A DNA stretch of 26,773 nucleotides, from NCBI GenBank assembly GCA_001969505.1, contig LSSK01001554.1:1-26773 (forward strand), written 5' to 3'. This DNA is from Zancudomyces culisetae (taxonomy: Eukaryota; Kickxellomycota; Harpellomycetes; Harpellales; Legeriomycetaceae). The translations under genes were made by a program, and so were the position numbers. Shown piece after piece: positions 21,706-26,773 of the stretch. The notes below the pieces were generated by a model, which saw only the letters and a list, made by a program, of their open reading frames with translations, searched no databases and was not told the DNA's origin. Position 1 is the stretch's first letter, and each line of letters opens with the position of its first letter.

Positions 21706-22202
21706 ATAATGATAACAGGAAGATTCAAAGAGATGTATTTTCTTGTAGTTTTTCACTAAATTCGCCAAAACACTGCAAGTAACACTGGTTTCTAAGCACA
21801 CAGTATATTGATTGTTGTGGTAAGTTGTTCTTTCTATATAAAGATTATTTAAATTCAGGCAGTTTTAGATGAGTATAGCTTGTCTTGAAGTATACAGAAT
21901 GTTACGTAGTATTGATAAAACAAAAATATCACATAGCATATCACATAGACCACACACACACATTTGCCAAAATCTATTGTCGGATAGCTCAAATGTATTC
22001 TGGGTTTATCCCATGTCATCTTTAAGCACCGAATCGCTAACTTTTTAATTTTCCATTATTATTATTATTATTATAGATTTCTACTACTATTAATTCAAAA
22101 ATACTAAAATAAATAATATAGATGAAATATTGCCCCTCATATCCATTTGTTTTTACCATGTGGTGGAGGGAAAAAAGGCGAATAAATGAATAAATGAAAG
22201 CG
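21706..22202. other. Intergenic, between MPO1 pseudogene and CBM19 paralogue
   Basis: About 500 bases of AT-rich spacer with a short ATT triplet run at 22055-22073. No gene seen. Confidence 0.6.
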
Positions 22203-22762
22203 CTAATCTTGGCAATCCGGGTATCCACAATACACACTATATTGACCGTTGCTTCGACATACTGTTCCAGGCCCACACACCATAAGAATAAAATTATCAA
22301 AATTACACTGTAGAAACTGTGGTTGGTCATGGCCCATACAATGGTACATTACTCCCGAACACTTTCCACCGACTATTTTTACACATTATATAATTATTTT
22401 TTAAATTTATTAGCAATAGCCTACCTATACCAATTTACAAAAAGTACTTACTAACTAGTTCTGGAAACGTGCCCTGAATATTGACAAGCTCATCGGTTTT
22501 GTTAACGGTTGCTAAATTCTCGCCCTCTTCATCATCTAATGACTTGACTCGTGGTATTTTAAACAAAGGAGTATCGGATTCTGCATTATCCTGTGTTTCC
22601 AGTGTCAACTGTGTATCTAAATTTCCCCTGTGTATCTAAATTTCCCCTGTGTATCGGGTTTCCCAGTCCTACCAATGGTATCTTATGATATATACTGATG
22701 AGGGAACACGCCAATACTATCTTTGCCAGAACTCTGCTTATTTGCTTTAAAATTCTTGCCAT
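22203..22762 (-). pseudogene. Second CBM19-like secreted protein gene, exon 1 frameshifted by a 19-bp tandem duplication
   Basis: Two exons on the minus strand: exon 1 at 22762-22452, a 79-nt intron at 22451-22373 (GTAAGT...TAG), and exon 2 at 22372-22203. Exon 2 reads IGGKC...GPGTVC...YCGYP with six cysteines at exactly the spacing of the 2804 gene (+7, +11, +10, +6, +10). Exon 1 starts at ATG 22762 with a weakly hydrophobic signal-like stretch (about residues 10-24). An exact 19-bp duplication at 22611-22648 shifts the frame and produces a TAA shortly afterwards. With one copy counted, the frame is open through both exons (153 codons). The gene is therefore either recently broken, polymorphic or wrongly assembled. 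A 37-nt intron from GTAGGA to the first TTTAG would also restore the frame but is very short. Its role would be chitin binding at the cell surface. Confidence 0.8.
22611..22655. repeat. 19-bp tandem duplication with partial third unit
   Basis: GTGTATCTAAATTTCCCCT at 22611-22629 and again without change at 22630-22648. It is followed by GTGTATC plus a diverged remainder at 22649-22655 onward. Confidence 0.97.
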
Positions 22763-22920
22763 TTTACTTTAATCTTGTAATTCTATATTTTTAATATCAA
22801 CTTTTTACTTGTTTGTAGTTGGTAAGATGTGTAATCAATGATGCTACTGTCAATAGTATCCTTATCTAGATAAAATACTTTTGCTTGTAATTTCAGTAAA
22901 ATTGAGCACTCCAACCTGTG

Positions 22921-22928
22921 TATTTATA
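22921..22928 (-). promoter_or_regulatory. Candidate TATA box of the CBM19 paralogue
   Basis: TATAAATA on the minus strand 158 bases before the ATG at 22762, followed by CACAGG. The CBM19 gene at 2804 has the same octamer followed by CGTG. Confidence 0.5.
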
Positions 22929-23325
22929 ATTTTAAAAATCTCTTGGATATAAATTCTTTTATAAACCCGACATACTTTAGTATCAAATGAAGCCAGATAT
23001 TTGTATATTTTTTTGTAGCACCAGAACCAGTTTCATGTCTTTTGATAAAACCTTTTCCAGCCATCATATTGTAGAAACTATTTGGATACGCATCAGTATA
23101 GCAATGTGATTATAGAGGACACATAAGATGTTTGACCCATATGGTATCGCTCGCGTACACATATAGGCATGCATGTTTATACTTTCATTCGGCCGACCTT
23201 TTCACGCTACACACATAGGTGAGATACTCTGGCTTTACATTCTAGTTAATATCAGATATCACAACACCACCAATCATGTTCTTGAATATGGTACCTGTGA
23301 TCTGTGACTACTTTATCATTTAATT
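22924..23325 (-). pseudogene. Broken coding relic, possibly an ISXO2/IS1595-like DDE transposase
   Basis: One minus-strand frame gives a 61-residue open stretch (23109-22924) with varied, protein-like composition. It includes CYTDAYPNSFYNMMAGKGF, then HETGSGATKKYTNIWLHL and KYVGFIKEF. Continuing upstream in the same frame to about 23310 there are only three stops across about 65 codons, with pieces such as TGTIFKNMIGGVVISD. The pattern (S/T)D...TGxxAT...NxW resembles the C-terminal half of ISXO2/IS1595-type DDE transposases, where GAHT...IExxW carries the last acidic residue, although here that residue appears replaced. I am not sure of the family; no terminal repeats or target-site duplications were found. 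It may be any other decayed gene. Confidence 0.3.
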
Positions 23326-25214
23326 ATCTTTTTCCTGATTAAAATGTGAAGTACAGCTTGGATATTCGGCTGAGACGCCAAACACTAGATACAAAAAAAC
23401 GGGAAGATGAAGCACACTTAAAGCGAGATAATATGAAAACCATGTATCACTAGCTGATCATACATTCTGGGTCCGCCAACCTTGAATTCTTACCACCATA
23501 ATTATTACTTTTTGCAAAGGCCATAAATTATGATAATTTGGCATACATGAGCATTCTTAGAATTCTAGTGTAATATCAGATGTATAAATCAAGCACTGCT
23601 TTTTTTGAATTTGCTAATGAAAATAAGTCATAAAATACTGAATTTTTGTGGAATCTACTTTGACTGTCTTTACTTTACATATCGATATCCGTCCATTGTG
23701 GCGTATCGTGCACATCAAGTGTATATCATGGTACATCGAAACAGTGTGCCATCTATTTTTTTTTTCATTACAAGCTTTGGAAATATAATACACGTGATAT
23801 TTTTGTAGATTGGTACTCATTGCAAGTTAAGTCACAGGTGGTATTTTTTGAATATTATCACTCTTTGTTATAAAATTTGACTAATCACTCACCACTTACT
23901 CTTCTTTTTTTCCTACAATATCGACATCTCCCTCCCTTTCTCCGTTCATAATCTTGGTTGTTTATTTTGCTATACGCCTCGTTTACAATAATAGTATAAA
24001 TTTTATTATCAATACGCTTTAGTAATTGTTTGACCACTCGTATAAATCATACATGAATGACCAGAGTAAAAAAATGATGGTTTAACTGTGGTGGGCAACC
24101 TAGAGACTGGCTGTCGTATTTTTATTAATGATAACAATAGCTTTAAAAATACATACTGCAATTAGGACAAAGATAATTAGCCACACCTGATGGCAAGGAG
24201 TTAAACGAAACACAAGTTCAAGACTCTGATGTAGCACAATTATATAACCCAATCTCTATAATAATAAAATATTTAACGACTAAAAGTTATACTGTACTAA
24301 AACGTTGATTAACATGTGAGGAAAGCAGTTAAGCGAGTTAGGTTGCAGGATTAGTTGGAAAAAATAGATTAGTTCTGAGGGCAGTCCTGTGGGTTTCTTG
24401 GCGTAGAAAAAAATCTCATAGAATCTCGTCTCGTTTCATATTATCCTAAATTTTATCCTATTTTGAAACAACAAAACAACAAAATAAATCAGTTAGTATA
24501 CTAAATAGTTAGAAAGAAGAACAAAGACCTGAATTTACTATTATTTTAGGTGAGGCTACGTTTCTACAAAAATAATGTTCTCTTTATTTGTGGTATCTTT
24601 TCTAAAGACTATGGGGTTACTCGGCCATAAACAAGCAGACGCATTTTAATATTTCGTACCTAAAGTCAACTATAATATTAATAAATAAGTTTGTTTATAC
24701 ATGCTATAGTAGCATTTTTAACCAGCTCCTCACTATTTGATGGCAACAAGAAAAGTATAATTTTCAATTTGATACCGATCTATGGTAGATTGGGACCATA
24801 ACCCTTAAGTGCGGGTACCAGTGCATTTCTGGGCAAACAGTATTACGGAAATTTTGAAGTGCGGGGAATGTGGTTTAGTTGAAAAGCTGAGATTTCTTTA
24901 ATATTAATATAATCTATATATTTTTTTGAGTAAACTGAACATTCAATCAAATTGTTCAAAAGTAAGACAACTACAAGGGTTACTCGAAACACACCTTACA
25001 ACATCTTGGCATATAGAGCCTAAGTACAAAATGGATACAATTTCTACACTAACTTTGAATACGGCTAGTTGTATATAGATGAATGTCATTCCATTTCAAA
25101 CATTTTGCTAGTTGAAATTATAATTCTACTTTTTCGTTTTCAAAAGATCTAAACAAACTAACAAGATAATATTTAAAACTAATATCGTAGAGTGTAAATC
25201 AGTCATACACCAAC
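23326..25214. other. Long intergenic region before the 7TM receptor gene
   Basis: About 1.9 kb of AT-rich sequence with no intact gene. Weak leads are an open frame at 23605-23808 (+, 67 codons, no domain), a 42-codon tail-like frame at 24183-24308 (+) that reads like real protein but lacks a start, and a Cys-containing fragment at 24807-24878 that faintly recalls the CBM19 domain. None is supported enough to call. Confidence 0.5.
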
Positions 25215-25220
25215 TATAAA
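25215..25220 (+). promoter_or_regulatory. Candidate TATA box of the 7TM gene
   Basis: TATAAA lies 105 bases before the ATG at 25326, a distance similar to the TATA-to-ATG spacing of the CBM19 gene. A direct repeat of CGGCATTA flanks the likely start region. Confidence 0.45.
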
Positions 25221-25325
25221 CGGCATTATAGCATAGATCGAGAGAGATAGCGGCATTAAACATTATACTTTACGAGATTTCGAATATATCTGTCACGATA
25301 ATGAAATAAAAGGGCAATAAAAAAA

Positions 25326-26432
25326 ATGGGTGTTGAAAAAAACTCTGAAGTAGAAATAATTCAAATAACAATCGTCTCAATCGTTATAGTCATAGGCTTA
25401 CTCACTGTCTTTTGGTACTTTTTTCTTCTACTAGTCGACAGAAAAACAGTTAACAGAGTGATTATTAGGATGATAGTAGTAATACAAGCTGCTGATATCA
25501 CTTGGCTAATCGCACATCTTTTGCTTTTAATTAACACCGGGTATTCAAATTTCTGCAGATCTACAACTATTATTCTTCAGTTTTTTTTAATGCTTCAGTT
25601 GTATTTGGGCGTCGGGCTTACATTTCATTTGGTTCTTATATTCAGGTTTCAAAAAAAAAACATTGAGTGGTACGAGATATGGTACTACGTTATTGCAGTT
25701 GTGATATCTGCACTATCGCTTATACAGTCTTTTCTGGGAAATGGGGAAATTCAAACCGAATTAAAAAGATGTGGTTATATTTTTTTAGGCGGTAAAGGTT
25801 TTCAGACAGCAATAATATCATACTATGTGTTAAGCGTTATAGGTACTGTTGTAACTGCAGTGCTTATAGTAATGCTTTTTCGTGGAATAGCAGAATCTCG
25901 CGAACCATCTCATGAGAAAGTCGATGGCCACGTTAACTTTCGCAACCGTATTTCAAACATAAATAGAAAGTATAACAATACTTTACTACGGCGAACGTTC
26001 AAAAGGTTATTATGGTTCCCAATCCTTCCTATATCTTTTACAATTTCGATATTAGTTAACGTAATAGTGGAGGCAAGTGATAACGTAATCCCATCGGCAA
26101 TATACAGTGTTGAAGCATTTTTGGTAGTTCTAGGAGAGTTGGGTGCTACCTTTATGTTTTTTGGGGATCCAATTATCAAAAGAACTTTACAGGATGATAG
26201 AGAGCTCCATAATCTAAAAAAATTTATATTGAGGATAACAGGTAAACAAATAGAAATAGAAAGCCATGATGATTTGGGAATTAACACAGGTAACAGTGAA
26301 GATAGTAATGAGTTGGGAAATATTACTAGTAGCGATGAAAGTAGTAGCGAACCGGAAAATAATCCAAATAATGAAATTTGCGATCAAACATCAAATGCTG
26401 CTAGTAGGATTAGTGAAAGAGAAAGTTTATAG
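25326..26432 (+). CDS. Seven-transmembrane, GPCR-like receptor
   Basis: 368 residues, one exon, start in an A-rich context (AAAAAAATGG). Seven hydrophobic segments are visible at about 11-36, 44-69, 79-106, 115-138, 160-186, 228-249 and 257-280. C77 at the start of segment 3 and C149 in the second outer loop could form the disulfide common in GPCRs. The third inner loop (about 187-227) is basic and polar, as in G-protein-coupling loops. Segment 7 ends FFGDPIIKR, where an N/D-P pair is usual. The cytoplasmic tail from about 285 is long, with an acidic Asn/Ser-rich end. The overall form recalls fungal Git3/cAMP-receptor-like or other orphan GPCRs; I cannot assign a ligand or subfamily. It stands alone after a long gene-poor region, with no G-protein gene nearby. 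Confidence 0.72.
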   Translation: MGVEKNSEVEIIQITIVSIVIVIGLLTVFWYFFLLLVDRKTVNRVIIRMIVVIQAADITWLIAHLLLLINTGYSNFCRSTTIILQFFLMLQLYLGVGLTFHLVLIFRFQKKNIEWYEIWYYVIAVVISALSLIQSFLGNGEIQTELKRCGYIFLGGKGFQTAIISYYVLSVIGTVVTAVLIVMLFRGIAESREPSHEKVDGHVNFRNRISNINRKYNNTLLRRTFKRLLWFPILPISFTISILVNVIVEASDNVIPSAIYSVEAFLVVLGELGATFMFFGDPIIKRTLQDDRELHNLKKFILRITGKQIEIESHDDLGINTGNSEDSNELGNITSSDESSSEPENNPNNEICDQTSNAASRISERESL

Positions 26433-26626
26433 CTGTATAAAAGTGAATATAGTTAACTTGTATTATTTTTTTTAGCTGTACCCGTTGAAATTCGTTTTAG
26501 ACTTGAGTTTTACTGTATGTTTCATTTAGCAAAATTGATAAAGAAAAAAATAGTATCAAATAGAGTAAAATAAAAAACCTAATTAAGGAGCAAAAATATC
26601 ATTTTAGTGTGTATTACAATGGTCCA

Positions 26627-26773
26627 ATGTCAAGATTGCCACAAGATACTATTTGGCTTTTATTTAGAAAGATAATATTAGATCGCTTAGACTGTCCTAG
26701 CTATAAAAAAATATTCAATAAATTTCAGATAGGTACCGCTGTAAGACCAATCAAATATTTAGCAAAGAGTATT
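26627..26773 (+). CDS. Possible F-box protein, N-terminal start (3' end outside window)
   Basis: Open from ATG 26627 to the window edge, 49 codons, about 195 bases after the 7TM gene. It begins MSRLPQDTIWLLFRKIIL. The LPxDxxxxxFR opening and the spacing of hydrophobic residues resemble an F-box, the segment that binds Skp1 in SCF ubiquitin ligases. The frame is also open upstream without another ATG for at least several codons, so an earlier exon cannot be excluded. With only 49 residues the family call is tentative; a chance frame is possible but is less likely given the mixed composition. Confidence 0.35.
   Translation, partial: MSRLPQDTIWLLFRKIILDRLDCPSYKKIFNKFQIGTAVRPIKYLAKSI

Noticed and set aside
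24183-24308. 42-codon tail-like frame with protein-like composition
   Set aside because: No start, no clear upstream exon and no recognised family, so I do not call it a gene.

Overview
This window is an AT-rich stretch of a fungal nuclear chromosome. The evidence is spliceosomal introns (GTAAGT/GTAAGA donors, TAG/CAG acceptors, CTAAT-like branch sites), a eukaryotic tRNA-Gln with a Pol III T-run, and fungal housekeeping genes: SEC3, DBP2, CHD1, MPO1 and a B-type cyclin. Small secreted proteins with a six-cysteine CBM19-like chitin-binding domain, a solitary fungal 7TM receptor and heavy A/T and simple-repeat content suggest an early-diverging zygosporic fungus. I think of Kickxellomycotina/Harpellales, but that placement is inference and no marker here proves it. 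The standard genetic code fits every gene.

Layout. 1-375 is the 3' end of a B-type cyclin gene. 1095-1166 is tRNA-Gln(TTG). 2804-3205 encodes a small secreted CBM19-like protein behind a clear TATA box. 4130-7844 is SEC3, which I rebuilt as six exons (1030 residues); five tiny 5' exons encode the PIP2-binding PH-like domain. 9012-11731 is the DEAD-box helicase DBP2 (749 residues), split by one long intron just before helicase motif VI. 13070-18781 is CHD1 (1903 residues, no intron), with two chromodomains, a SNF2 motor, SANT/SLIDE-like segments, a CHCT domain and a highly repetitive tail. On the minus strand, 19170-19814 is an intact MPO1/DUF962 gene.

The last third (about 20.8-25.3 kb) is a zone of decay. 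It holds a degenerate tandem copy of MPO1 (about 21052-21663), a second CBM19 gene whose first exon is broken by an exact 19-bp tandem duplication (22203-22762), and a broken minus-strand coding relic (22924-23325) that may derive from a DDE transposase. It is followed by an intact seven-transmembrane receptor gene (25326-26432) and the start of a possible F-box gene running off the window end.

The housekeeping genes are not a functional cluster: Sec3 tethers exocytic vesicles, Dbp2 and Chd1 act on RNA and chromatin, and Mpo1 works in sphingolipid turnover at the ER. The items most worth a second look are the DBP2 intron with a competing acceptor that gives an immediate stop, the MPO1 tandem duplication with loss of one copy, the 19-bp duplication in the CBM19 paralogue, the telomere-like G-rich repeat inside CHD1, and the transposase-like relic. 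I did not find a clear previously undescribed multigene system.
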